In this document: one piece after another, positions 53,375 through 63,889 of the stretch
How positions within the stretch are numbered: the stretch's first letter is position 1
Layout of the letters: each line of letters begins with the position of its first letter
NCBI GenBank assembly: GCA_905221605.1
Contig: CAJNDS010000198.1
Location: forward strand, 66,501 to 130,500
Origin: Symbiodinium natans
Taxonomy: Eukaryota; Sar; Dinophyceae; Suessiales; Symbiodiniaceae
Direction: 5' to 3'
Length of the DNA: 64,000 nucleotides
Made by a program: the position numbers and the translations under genes
Notes under the pieces: generated by a model
What the model saw: the letters and a program-made list of their open reading frames with translations, nothing else
Database searches by the model: none
What the model was told of the DNA's origin: nothing

Positions 53375-56300
53375 TCAGCCGATCAGTCTCGGCTTGCCGG
53401 CAACGGACACCAGGTTGATGCAGTAGCGGTTGCCCTTGGCGTCCTCGTTTTGGAGGACTTTCGGGTCCCTGAAGACCCAACCTCGGCCCCTCAAACTTCT
53501 TAGGCCTGCAAGCTGTTCATGAAAAACCCTAAACCCTAAACCCTAACCCAAGTGCGGGAAGGTTGGTTGAACTTTGGAGTTCTGGCGTCTCAGGGGAGGT
53601 GTCGACGTCTTCGAAGAGACCCAGGCTTCGTGCACAGAAAGGCTGATAGCTGAGCATGAGGGCCACGGGACTCTGGGGTCAGGATGTCGGTAATTTGGAG
53701 TTTCAAGATGGACGGGCTTGGGATGGCAGGGTTTGTAGGTCTCAGAATTATTAGCTCAGCAGTTTCCAAGCATAGCGAAATTTGTAGGGCACGTTTACAG
53801 TACCAAGCGGAGATAGCTCTTGACATCATGCACTCTGTGCCCGCTGAGCTTCCGGAATGTTGTGGCCGAGGTGAGTCCCATCCACGGAGACGCACTCGCC
53901 GCCAGGCAGGCAACGAACGTTCTCCCAGTTCACCTCCTGCCGGCGACTCTCATCCCTCAACCAGAACGCCGCAGGTCTTTGACAAGCTTCATTATTCTTA
54001 TTACTCTTGCTATTGTTCTTCTTACGGTCATAATGGTTCCTGATATGCATTTGCAGGCCACAGCTCGGGTAGACCTCTCGTCTATGGCCTTGTTTGGATG
54101 CCCAGGCCCTCGCTGAGGCTTTAGTCTGAGCCTACGGTAGAAAGGGGAAGAGGAGGGGGTTTGGGATTTAAGAAGAAGCAGCTAAGGTTCGGGGCTTTGG
54201 GAAGTTGCCTCAGAGCTGGAGACGTGATTTCTCGGGTGTCAGGGTTGAGCAGCCAAGGATTGAAAGCAAGGGCCGCGCACATGTACGTTTAAAAGTTTAC
54301 ATTCACCTTATAACATACATACATACATACATACATACATACATACATACATACATACATACATACATACATACATACATACATACATACATACATGCAT
54401 GCATGCATGCATGCATACATACAATCTTTCGTGATTCCTCTGTAGTGTTTTGCATTGTCGTCTGCAGAGGTCCTCAACTCTTCGCACGAACCGTTTTACC
54501 TCTGACCCGGTCCCGAACTTACCCTGCACAGAGTGTCAACGCACCCCCAACCCCGAAGGAATTTGCCCATAGCCATCGCGTGAGAAGCAATCAGAATAAA
54601 GATCAGCGTGACTCTCTGCAGATAGCCCGAAAGCTAGTTGTGGGAGTGCAACAGTTGCTTTGGCTGTGGCTTTAGGACCTGCTCTCCTCGTCACGAAAGG
54701 ATGGCCAGCCATGGGATCGGGACTCCTTGCAGATGTCTTCTGGTGTTGGCTTCAGGCGCAGAATCAGGAGCTGGGCTGCCTAAGGTGAACAGAAGTTCAG
54801 GGTTGTTTGGGTTTAGGGTTTAGCCCTAAACCCTAAACCCTAAACCCTAAACCCTAAACCCTAAACCCTTGGATGTTGAGCTCACACAGTGCCAGTGGGT
54901 ACCAGGGGCACAACAAGCACCACCGCCCCCCACAACCCGAACCACCCATAAGGGACCCGGAGGCAAATTAGACAAGCGCGGTCCTTCTCAAACTGCTCCC
55001 AGGTCCTTCGGGACATCACGCTCAAGTCAAGGTAAATTAGGGTTTGGGCTCGGGGTTTAGGGCTTCCGGTCCCGAACCATGAATATCGTCTGGATAAAAA
55101 GGACTTTGCGTCAAGAAGCTGTTGGAGCACTTCACTTCGTGATACCAGTAGGAGAACCAGCATCACGTTCGCTCCCGCAACAAGAGCTTGCAAGGTGCCC
55201 AGGAAAGAACCCCCAAACCCTAAACCCTAACTTCAACCCATCCTAAAGCCCCTCCACAAACCGCAGGTCCTGCCAACTGGGGCCGCGAAAAGCGGCTTTC
55301 CCGTCACAGAGTCGTAGAACGTCTCGCCCTGGAGTTTCAAAGGGCCGGGGAGGTTGAGCCGAGGGAGGGCTCAGAACTCTAGACCCTTAAAACCCTACTC
55401 CTTTGAGTGAAGCTCGGGTGTGGTTTTCTGGGAGGGGAGAAAGGTCCAGATTCTGAGGACCTAAGAGACGAACGACACCGTAAGCCCCAAACCCGCACCC
55501 CAAAATCCACAGCTTCACCGGGAGTGCCTCGTGGTTTGCTTCATTGAGGAAGGCCGTCGATTGCCAGTAGCCGGCGAACTCGGCGAAGTGCCGGTTGAAG
55601 CTGCAAATCCTGTCTGCTCTAACTTGGTTTTGGGCCGGGCTCTGGTGTGAAGAGGTCTACAACTTGTCCAAGCCTTTATTGGGTTAGGGAAGGCTCCAAA
55701 AGCGTAAGGGGCTTGCTACTGCCTAAACTTTGAACCTAGGCCATGAGTGCCGAGGGGAGGCCTTCTATACGCCCTCTTTTCTTCGCCCGTCATGGATCAG
55801 TCGGCTGTGTCATCCACAAAAAGGAACCGAGGGGCTGGTGCCCAAGGGTTTCGGACCAAAAAAATGCACCGATGCTTTGAGCATCCCTCAACGCCGGCAG
55901 CCCTGATGAAATGGAGCCGTTGCCAACGAACCCTAAACCCTAAACCCTAAAACCCTAAAACCCTAAACCCCCAGCACCTCAAATCATGAAGCCTTGGCCA
56001 CATAGCTCATATCCCTCGACCTCTGTCGGCATCAGCTCGCGCTTACTCTGCCGGTGGCTCGTGCCCTTGCTCATCAAGCAAGCCTTCGATGGCCTCGAAG
56101 CAGCCTCGGTAGCTACCCAATTCTTCCAAAACCCCTTATCAGGAGTATACCCTAATTCAGAACCATGATCTCTGGTATAGACTAGGGTAGACTCCATAAT
56201 TTAAGGGGTTTTAAGAAGATCTGGGTAGAGAATCCTGCATCGAATCCACGATCTGATGCATGAACGGTGAACTGACGAGCTGCCTGGGGGGAAACAACGT

Positions 56301-59300
56301 AATATCATTGATCTTATAATATAACTAGCAGCACACCCGGAACATTCAGTCTGAAAGGGCAGCTCGGGTCTGCCTCCAAGGAGCACCTGTAAGGCAGGTC
56401 CAAAGCGCGGCAGGGGCTGTCGGGGCTCACAAGGTGCTTCCTGTCAAACCTGAGGCAGAAGACGGATCGCTGCCCCCAGGGCCCGAAGACCTTGGCGTGC
56501 CTCGCAATCAACGTCGGCAGCTTCTCCCACGCCACTTCTTGAAACCTCCGTAAAGCCCGGCCACACATTGGATTAGAGCAAGATACCTTTAATTTCAAAC
56601 CAAACGCTCCACCTTTGCTTGAACACTGCCCAGGCGCTTGAGCCGCAGGGCCAAGATAACCTGAGCAATCTCGCAAGATCTCGCAAGTGCGCAAAGACAA
56701 CAGCGAAAGAAGAACCTCTCAAACTTTACCACCAAAGTAAAGAAGCTCTTCAGCAACCCTCAGGCTTAGAGGATTGGTTTAGGTTTGGGCTTCCGCCTTG
56801 AGACAGCACCCCCTCACACCCCACCAGGGAAACCCCCGGCCTTGAAAAGAAAGTGCTCCGGATCCCGGGCGCGGTCCAGCTCTGGGTCCCTGTTGGCGCC
56901 TTGCGGGGGGGGGCCAAGTGGGTTTTCAAGATGTCTCGGGTTCCCAAGTCTGGGTCCTTAATTTGGGTTGAAGGGTGGGGGATTCTAGGGTTTAAGGTGG
57001 TTTGGGAAAGGCCAATTACTCCGAGTACATTGAGCCAAGATGCAGTTCACGATGTCATAGAGCCTGAAGAAGGACTGCGCCGCTTCTCCGCCCACAAGAA
57101 GCGTCTTATCCGCAACGTTGCCATCCTGTGCTGTGCCGGTCGTGTTTGGCTCACACCGGTTTCCCATTGCACAGCCGTAGACGGACTGCGGGTCGGCAAA
57201 GGGGCTCAGGTCGAGGTCTGCCACCCAATGCAGATCTTCGCGCTGCCACAGCACGTGGGTGTACCTGGAGTTCAAGCCTTCTCGCACCAGGTGCTCCTGC
57301 ACAATGTTCCACAAGAGTTGGATGTTCTTGTAGGTCAGCCGCGTTCGGCGGTAGTTCAGAATATCCGCGCCTCCCTGCCCTAAATAGCGGTTGCAACCTA
57401 CACGTGGGGGATCTTCTCTCAGCCCTGTCGGCATGAACCGTAGGAAGAGGCTACTTGCTCCATACTTGCGCCCGTATCGCGACACCAAGCCTAGGACTTG
57501 TCGCATGCTGGCATTGGCCACCTGTGGATTCGGGACCGACCTGCTGTCGAAATCGCGGCTGTTTTGGCTCTTTACCGGATTAAAAATGCCAACGTCCCCC
57601 TCTGCCATCACCTGATCGACCATGGGGGTCTTCGCCCAGTCCAGCAGCGCGAAATAGTCCACACGATAACCTGCCCGGGTTACCGGGGCCACAACGTGCC
57701 GGAACACACTCCGGGGGTAAAAGCGATCCTTGATGCCCGTGACCAGCACTGCCACACGGCCACGTGGGTGCCGTGGGCCCCGGCGACCTCCTCCAAAGGA
57801 ACAATTCACAGATGATCCTTCTAGAACGCAGCCCCGAGCTGGCGCGGTTTCAGACAGCTGTTCCGGCTCATCGCGGTAGCCGCCTTCTGGGGCGGGTAGG
57901 AACACCTTCGGGCTCGCGCGCTTTCGGCGGTAGCGCTCGTCGATCTGATCGATGATTTTGTCGCCGCCCAAAGCCCGCAGATGGGACTCTGTCTTGGCCT
58001 CGTAGCGATAGTGGTAGCAATCATCCTGCGGCAGCTTCCTTACCCTCAGGTAGTTGCAGTGCAGGAACTTGTTAAAGAGATGCCTGCGCCATGGAAACGA
58101 GGAGGTGAAGAGAGCCTCGAAATTCGTCCAGGACAAGGTCTCGTTCCTGCTCATCATCAAAAAGATTCCTTTCGCGTACACACGGAAGAAGAGCTCCGGC
58201 ATGCCTCCAGTCCGCACACGGGCGGGTTCTTGTTACAGGGCGGGGGGCTCCGGTCTGGGATAAGCTACCAACTTCTCTTCGAAGTGTCGACTTGTGAGGT
58301 TTGCGGGTCTTAAGACACTGCGGATCTTAAGATATCCGGGCATGCTGTTCAATGGAGGAAGAGGCTTCTCAGCTGCTTCGCATGGTGTCTGAAGTTCACA
58401 CACTCCCTGCCTCCGGCGTGCCCATCTGCTTGCCATTGCACGTTCAGGAGCCGCCGCAAACCCATCTCACAGAGCTGGCCATCTGTAGAATACCAATCCT
58501 GGACACTGCTTCCATGCCCTGTAACACGGGGGATACAGAAGAAGGGACCGTTATCAAAATGAATCCTCAGCCATGTTACTATAGCAACAAGCTGGGATCC
58601 AGGAAGTGATTCTGACGATGCGGACGAGAATCAAAAAGCTCCCGGAGACTGGGCTTTGCCCAGGGTCGCAGTGCATCCACGGGTCCGTAGGGCCAATCCC
58701 CCTTGGTACTCCCAGGGTAGATATGAGCCGCGTAGCCGTGTCCACAGGACCCACCAAAGACAGCGACAATCAAGAGAACCGTAGCAGAAATTGACATCGT
58801 TCCTCACCGCCTGAATCCTGACATGCACATGGCTCCAGGGCGTTGTACGAACGCCGAAACCCTCGAGAGGCCTCAAACTGCTCGAGCCAAAGGACGGTTT
58901 CGCCACGCACCCTTTGACCGTGAACCTCTCTGGTAAGCGCCTCAGCAGCAAGCCAATGCTTCGATCCTGAGACGTAACCCTGAAAAGTGAAATTCAAAAG
59001 GCACGAAAAGCATCCTGAAGATCTAAGAGCCTGCACATACTCATCGTGATAAGAATCATGCGGAAGTCATCATAATCACAATCATCGTACATGGAAACAA
59101 ATTCCCGCCTGTCTGCAGTGTTCCAGTCCACGTTCCAGCGAAGCCCCTCCTCACCATGGGCTAGGAGATCCCTCAAAACTCGGAGATTTAGGGTTTGGGG
59201 GTTCAAGATTCTAAGCACAAAGGGCTTGGGGGGTTGCTAAGGGTGCAGCAGCGCCTCGAGTAGAATATCTGGCTTACAACCCTGTTACACTACCAGAACT

Positions 59301-61600
59301 CTGAGTCCCAAACCCGTCAAACCGGCACCCGTCAAACCGGCTTCGCTTTGTGGGGGGTTTCCGAGAATGGGGGTACCTCATTGGGGTCCTCATTGTAAGG
59401 GAATCCCTAAACCCTAAACCCTAAACCCTAAACCCAATGTCCTCCCGTGTTTTCGCATAAACTCCCACTTATTTGGGGGGCCGCTCCCCGGCGCCTGCAC
59501 TGGCCGGTCCGTCGAGCCGTGGCTCTTGGGCGCCATGATGTCATCTTTGCCTCCGTTTAGGGCTTAGGGTTTAGGGTCTAGGGTTTGGGGTCTAGGGTCT
59601 AGGGTCTAGGGTTTAGGGTTTAGGGTTTAGGGTTTAGGGTTTAGGGTTTAGGGTTTAGGGTTCAGGGTTTAGGGTTTAGGGTCCCATCTGGGGGTTCGAC
59701 CTTGGACCCTTCAAGACCAAACTATAACTCGGAATATCTTAAGGGGAACCTCGAGGGTCTCTAGGGGTGCAACCTTAGGGGTACGGGTCTTCATCCCTTC
59801 ATCCCAGTGCTTCGGAGCCCCTTCTACCAATCACGCGCTCTCAAGCCACCTCCTGATCTCTTGCAAAGCTTGACCTTCCCAAACGCCATGAACAGCCCTA
59901 AACCCCTAAACCACTAAAACCCCCTACAAACCCCCAAACCCTGAACCCTAAATCCCTCAACCCCGAACCCTAAAAACCGAACCTCCGGGGCCTTCCACTG
60001 GATACTGGCCGGCCCGGGCCGGGCGGAGCTTGGTCAGCGCAGCGCCCGTGAGCGCCAGGGCGCCCACGAGCCCACGGCGCCAGGAGCCCTCGGCGTGTTT
60101 AGGTCTAGGGTTTAGGGTTTAGGCTTCAGGGTTTAGGGTTCAGGGTTTAGGGTGTAGGATTTAGGGTTTTGGGTTTAGGGTTCAGGGTTGAGCTTTGTTG
60201 GGGTTTTTAAAGTTTGGAGAGCGTGTTTGGGTTTGGGGGTTCGGGGTTTAGGGTTGAAGTCCGACGTCCTTGTGCTTGGGCACCCCGGGCCATTGAATAA
60301 ATACCTCCAGCGCTCACCGTTGCCCACAGATTTACAGCTTTCCGGTTCGAAGGCTCACGGGTTCTTGGACTCCGGATTCACCTCTGCGCGACTTTGCGGC
60401 CGACCAATCACATGACCCGACACATCCGAGACGTGAAACCACAAACCCCACACTCCAAACTACAAACCCGACACCCCGAAACGAGAGCCCCAAGACTTCA
60501 ATGCTGAGAGACTCCAACACCCAAAAACCGTACTAAGTCTCTCCCCTTTTCCCGTACAAGGAAGCCAACAAAAAGGCGAATGACAATTTTGGCCGGTGGT
60601 TGCCCTAAACGACTCTGTGGCCATCAACTGCTGCATGTTCCTGCAAGGTGGGAACCCGGCTTCCTGCGTGGACTTCTCGCCGGCGACTCCTCACCAAGAA
60701 TCCCGATGCCAAACACTGGGCAAAAAGGCCATTCGGGGGACATTTTGGGGTTTTGGGTTTATTGGGTTTGGGGCTTGGATTTGAAGCCGTTCTCGATGTT
60801 ACGGTCTCCCGTACGCTTTCAAAATCTAGAATCAGCCAAAGCACAAGAGCAGCAAATTTGCAGGAAAATGACCCAATACCAAGCCAACGCGCCCATGGTG
60901 CCAAGCGTAAAGCTGTGGATCATAGGCATGCAGTGCCTACAGCCCCTAAACCCCCCCCCCAAAAGGACCTAAACCAAAAACCTTCAACCCTGCAAAGCCT
61001 TTGAGCTGGATCCTAAACGCTTTAATTACCCAAAGAGCCCAATATTGCTTAATTAAGGAATCTTCGGTAAATCATATAGGGATCCTTAATATGATTTTAG
61101 GGTATATTCCTTAATTAAGCAATATTGGGCTCTTTGGGTAGTGGACACAATAATACACATCCCTTTGATACCTACGAAGAACAACCAGCCGCAAACCCTG
61201 ACAGCCATCTCCTTTTTCAGGTCCCGCCCCACGCGCAAGCCCGGAAGCACGCAGACTGCGGGTCTTCACCGTGGGCCTCAAGAAAACGAGGCTGATGCAA
61301 TTTTCCAGCCTTGGGGTTTATGGGGTTAACGGAGGATCTTGGGTTTTGCGGGCGGCTTGGGTGTGAAGTTAGGGTTTCAAGCTTTCAGGCTTCGGAGTGC
61401 CAAAATTTCAGGTATGCGGATCACAAGTCATAGGATTCTTCGCCAACTCCACGCTGCAAAGAGGAAACCGCACACTAACACAAAAAGTGGCTTAGCTCAC
61501 ATGGCAAACTCGAGAACGTGCTGCTGGGCGGCGCCACAAACCCGAGGTTCCACAAACTGGCAGCCGAGGCTGCAAAGACGGCGGCCACAAGCACCCGCAT
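53375..61600 (-). CDS. Thylakoid-lumen-targeted MsrB-like protein (host gene)
   Basis: Peptide-methionine-(R)-S-oxide reductase-like gene. The first exon, 61600 to about 61508, is a signal peptide plus plastid transit start (AASLWNLGFVAPPS, with the Phe typical of secondary plastids). Then 60088-59992 has a twin-Arg lumen leader (SWRRGLVGALALTGAA, ending ARAG). The rest are 59550-59495 (KDDIMAPKSHGSTDRPVQ), 59146-59109 (GLRWNVDWNTADR), 55609-55519 (ICSFNRHFAEFAGYW), 55328 to about 55268 (GETFYDSVTGKPLF), 55005-54984, a 22-nt microexon (TWEQFEK), 54725-54687 (ESRSHGWPSFRDE), 53936-53853 (NVRCLPGGECVSVDGTHLGH) and 53443-53375 (GNRYCINLVSVAGKPRLIG, stop). GWPSF, HLGH and RYCIN are the MsrB signature, and the RYCIN cysteine is the catalytic one in MsrB. 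The zinc CxxC pairs are missing. It probably repairs or senses oxidised methionine near the photosystems. Junctions are three GC, one GT and four GA donors from exon 2 on; the exon 1-2 link is inferred. Confidence 0.85.
54312..54423 (+). repeat. ACAT / GCAT tetranucleotide microsatellite
   Basis: About 23 ACAT units followed by five GCAT units. It lies in the intron between the MsrB exons at 54687 and 53936. Confidence 0.95.
54813..54868. repeat. Head-to-head telomere-type repeat
   Basis: TTTAGGGTTTAG turns directly into CCCTAAA units at about 54823, so G- and C-strand repeats meet and can form a hairpin. It lies in the intron between the MsrB exons at 54984 and 54725. Confidence 0.85.
54984..55005 (-). 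CDS. 22-nt microexon of the MsrB-like gene
   Basis: GACCTGGGAGCAGTTTGAGA then AG, between GAAG (acceptor) and GACCGC (GA donor). The preceding exon ends GGCAG before GACCTGC and the next begins GAGTCCC after CTGCAAG. Joined reading: GRTWEQFEKESRSHGWPSF, as expected for the family. Confidence 0.75.
55930..55972 (-). repeat. CCCTAAA array
   Basis: Five to six units, some with an extra A, inside the 3.5-kb intron. Confidence 0.9.
56114..56226. mobile_element. MITE/introner-like element, family A
   Basis: 113 bp, TACCC to GGGTA, with inner arms CCAAAACCCCTTA and TAAGGGGTTTT. Arms and centre have diverged. Same length as the other three family A copies. Confidence 0.75.
56340..58797 (-). CDS. 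Glycosyltransferase-like protein nested in the MsrB intron
   Basis: The likely start ATG at 58797 gives a signal anchor (MSISATVLLIVAVFGGSCGH). A second exon lies at about 58527-58370 (SVQDWYSTDGQLCEMGLRRL). The main exon, about 58235-57000, is open for 410 codons: VAVLVTGIKDRFYPRSVFRH, VAPVTRAGYRVDYFALLDW, THVLWQREDLHWVADLDLSP, CAMGNRCEPNTTG, LLVGGEAAQSFFRLYDIV. Further exons are at about 56910-56845 (NRDPELDRARDPEHFLFKA) and 56575-56340 (WEKLPTLIARHAKVFGPWGQ). The layout (N-terminal anchor, VTGxxxRFYP start, DLDLxPF acidic motif, LxGG near the end) resembles the DUF7796-type glycosyltransferase-like proteins of algae, which would act in the Golgi. Enzyme activity is inferred. Ends and small exons are approximate. 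Confidence 0.65.
58820..59040 (-). CDS. Possible extra exon upstream of the nested gene
   Basis: Minus reading GYVSGSKHWLAAEALTREVH, then VRGETVLWLEQFEASRGF, overlapping the 58797 start in another frame. It is either a 5' exon or 5'-UTR of the nested gene, or an accidental open frame. Confidence 0.3.
59404..59438 (-). repeat. CCCTAAA array in MsrB-gene intron
   Basis: About five units between the exons at 59495 and 59146. Confidence 0.9.
59556..59685 (+). repeat. TTTAGGG array abutting an MsrB-gene exon
   Basis: About 18 units that end six bases from the exon 59550-59495. In the sense of the gene the acceptor follows directly: CCCTAAACGGAG before GCAAAG. Confidence 0.9.
60100..60190 (+). 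repeat. Degenerate TTTAGGG array next to lumen-leader exon
   Basis: About twelve units with variants, starting 12 bp upstream of the exon 60088-59992 in the gene's sense. Confidence 0.85.
61027..61140. mobile_element. MITE/introner-like element, family A, perfect 35-bp TIR
   Basis: 114 bp. Bases 61027-61061 are the exact inverse of 61106-61140 (outer part TACCCAAAGAGCCCAATATT). The centre shares TTAATATGATTT and GGTATATTCC with 2148-2260. It is the least-decayed copy and lies between MsrB-gene exons 1 and 2. Confidence 0.88.
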
Positions 61601-61639
61601 ATTGCCAAGTCGGATCAGACGCGCGTGAATTTACGACCC

Positions 61640-62840
61640 TAAACTGCACAGATCATGACGATTCCAGTTCACGACGTTGCTGTACTGACATGCCGAGCCC
61701 TAAATGAGCACTTGAGTTTGTGAACCAAATGTTGCAAGCCGCAGGACATGGGGGTTCGTGAAACATGTCACGCACGTGAACGTCCATGGCATCTTAACAA
61801 AAAGTGTTGTTTCCCTGTTCGGGAAAAGAAAGGCGAAGCCAAAAATGGTTCATCTAAACAGTCCAACGACAGGAGGCGAATCTGGAACATCGGCTCATGG
61901 CGTGCAGCTTCCCTTGCAATCTTTCTGCCTGAAGACAGCGCAAGGGCTACACGACCTTTTCACAGCGCTGGCACGCATCAAAAACATTGATGTTTAAGTC
62001 AGCTCGTCGAGAGTTCGCAAAATACCGTTTTGCGTTGATTCGCTTAAGGTGCTGGCTTCTCATTACAAACGTAAAAAACAAATGTCACTTCCAACAGATT
62101 CTGAATTTGTTGAGTCTTGTGCTCTTTTCGAAATTATACGCATTCAGTTTCAATCTTTGACAAAAACATCCCAAACTTGGCTTGAAGCCCTTGTCTGCAA
62201 GGGCAGCGCGGTCCAAGAAACTGAGACTATAACGTAGAGAGTCAGCCAGAAAGCCACTTGGAAAGCCGTACGTTTGCAGTGCTCGCCAGGATCCTTTGCG
62301 GGAAGCCAAGGCCAGTGGGGGCGTGGTACCCAGAATGCCCCAGTGGTGCCTTTCGATCTGCCTTATACTCTCGGCAGTTGCAAGCATCGCTTATGTTTTC
62401 TTGTAAAAAAATCTCTGAGTGCAGCATATGTTCTATAAAACATATCGCGCAGGCACGCCTTCCGGCACGCGGCATCAACCCTGGTCATTCCACTCTTGTC
62501 GGGGGGGGGAAGGCGGGTAAGGAGTGGAGGGGGGTGGGTGGGAGTCAACAGGAAGACCTGGAACCGGCTGCCATAGCGTGGCAAGACAGCCAGCCAAGTG
62601 CCCATGCTTAAAAAAAACAAATTTCGTAAAATTGAGCTGTTCCCTGTTGCTACATGCGTTTTTGAACCAATAAAGGGGCTGCACGGTGGTTCGAACAAAG
62701 AAAGGAATAGCCAGCCCCAAGGCTGTAAAAGACTGTGCATGCCAGTGCATGTGTAGCTGGTTGTTGCGCAATTGCAGCCACAACCCGGGGAAAAGCGTGA
62801 AGGTGACACCCAGGTCACAAATTTGTACAGGCGCAGATGC
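61640..62840. other. Upstream of the MsrB-like gene, no gene supported
   Basis: No telomere-type array and no convincing exon. ORFs are open on both strands without motifs. Probably the intergenic region, with the 5' end of the MsrB-like gene. Confidence 0.45.
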
Positions 62841-63106
62841 TTAAGCTATCAGGTCTTTGGCCAGCGAGCAGCTGGTTCCGCGGAGAAAGGACGTTTGAAT
62901 TGAATGCTGGCTTTGACTAGAAAGCAACTGGTGCTCCTGCAGCCAAAATGTAGCTTTGAATCTGTGCTTTGAGTGGTGAGTAGCCGAAACGCATGTCTGC
63001 ACACGGAGTCCTTTACAGCTGCTGTCGTTACTTCGTACCAAGCACGCGTGTGTTTTTGGCTGAGTGCACCAGGTCCTACACATTGAAGATAAGCGTTGTT
63101 CAGCAT

Positions 63107-63889
63107 CTACCGGCAGCTGTAGAAGATCAGCTGGAGATCGGTCTCGGATGGGCTCCCCAGGACCATGGCCCGGTTCACGGTGCGGCGTCGGGTGTTCTGG
63201 ACCCTCCTTCTTCTGCGGCCTCCTGGATAACTCATTTGCATCGTGTCTGTCCAACCCCATGCTCGAAACACCGTGGGCCCCCATGATTTGTAGTACGTGG
63301 AAGATTCCCAAGAATAGACCGTGCCGGTGTTCGCCGAAGAACTGGCAGACTGAGACTCATCCATCGGCTTCCAACCATAAAAATAACAGTATCTTTCATG
63401 GCACCCCTTCTTATCCTTGTACACTTCTGTGCAACCTCGTAGAAAGGACGATCCACCAACCAATGAATCCGCGCTCGCACTCCATATGTTCTGCTTGCGG
63501 ACGATGGTGAGGTCCACTTGGAACGTAACAGAGAAAAGCCAAAAGACCTTCGCCTTCACGCTCGTGCTTCCCTTCACCTCGATCTGGTCATCCGACCGTG
63601 CACCTTGACTCGCGTCAGTTCCGCCGAATATTCAGACTCCTAAACCCTCTTACCCTACAGCACCGGGACATCATCCAAAGAGACAAACCAAATGCCACAT
63701 CTTCCAGAGGTGGTCGCTGCTGCTGAAGCTTGGCCCCAGGTTGAAGACGCTCGCCGAGAGCCTAGCAGTGGTTGAGCCTGAGAATAGACCGCCCAAGATG
63801 CTTAGCCCAACGGTGCCGCTGATCGTTCCTGGGATCCAGTGCACATGGGCAAGTTTATATACGAAACTCACAACTGCCAATATGACCAA
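63107..63889 (-). CDS. Probable exons of an unassigned gene
   Basis: Two minus stretches look coding. About 63860-63690 reads VHWIPGTISGTVGLSILGGL then FSGSTTARLSASVFNLGPSF, one possible membrane segment. 63600 to about 63230 reads QIEVKGSTSVKAKVFWLFSV then FQVDLTIVRKQN, with a later Cys- and Tyr-rich part (CHERYCYFYGWKPMDE). An intron of about 80-100 nt would lie between them. Family not recognised. The gene continues beyond the window. Confidence 0.45.

Larger units (their letters stand above)
55610..59108 (-). other. 3.5-kb intron of the MsrB-like gene holding another gene
   Basis: The upstream exon ends GCAGACAG and the intron starts GCGGGAAT; the intron ends AGCAGACAG and the next exon starts GATTTGC. 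GCAGACAG is thus repeated at both ends. The join gives TADRICSFNRHFAE, as in the family. Inside lie the glycosyltransferase-like gene, a family A element and a short telomere-type array. Confidence 0.8.

Noticed and set aside
53560-53690. Minus reading VALMLSYQPFCARSLGLFED as an exon of the MsrB-like gene
   Set aside because: It looks codable, but the family alignment requires HLGHNIP to join DAKGNRYCIN directly (53853 to 53443) with phase kept, so this lies in an intron.
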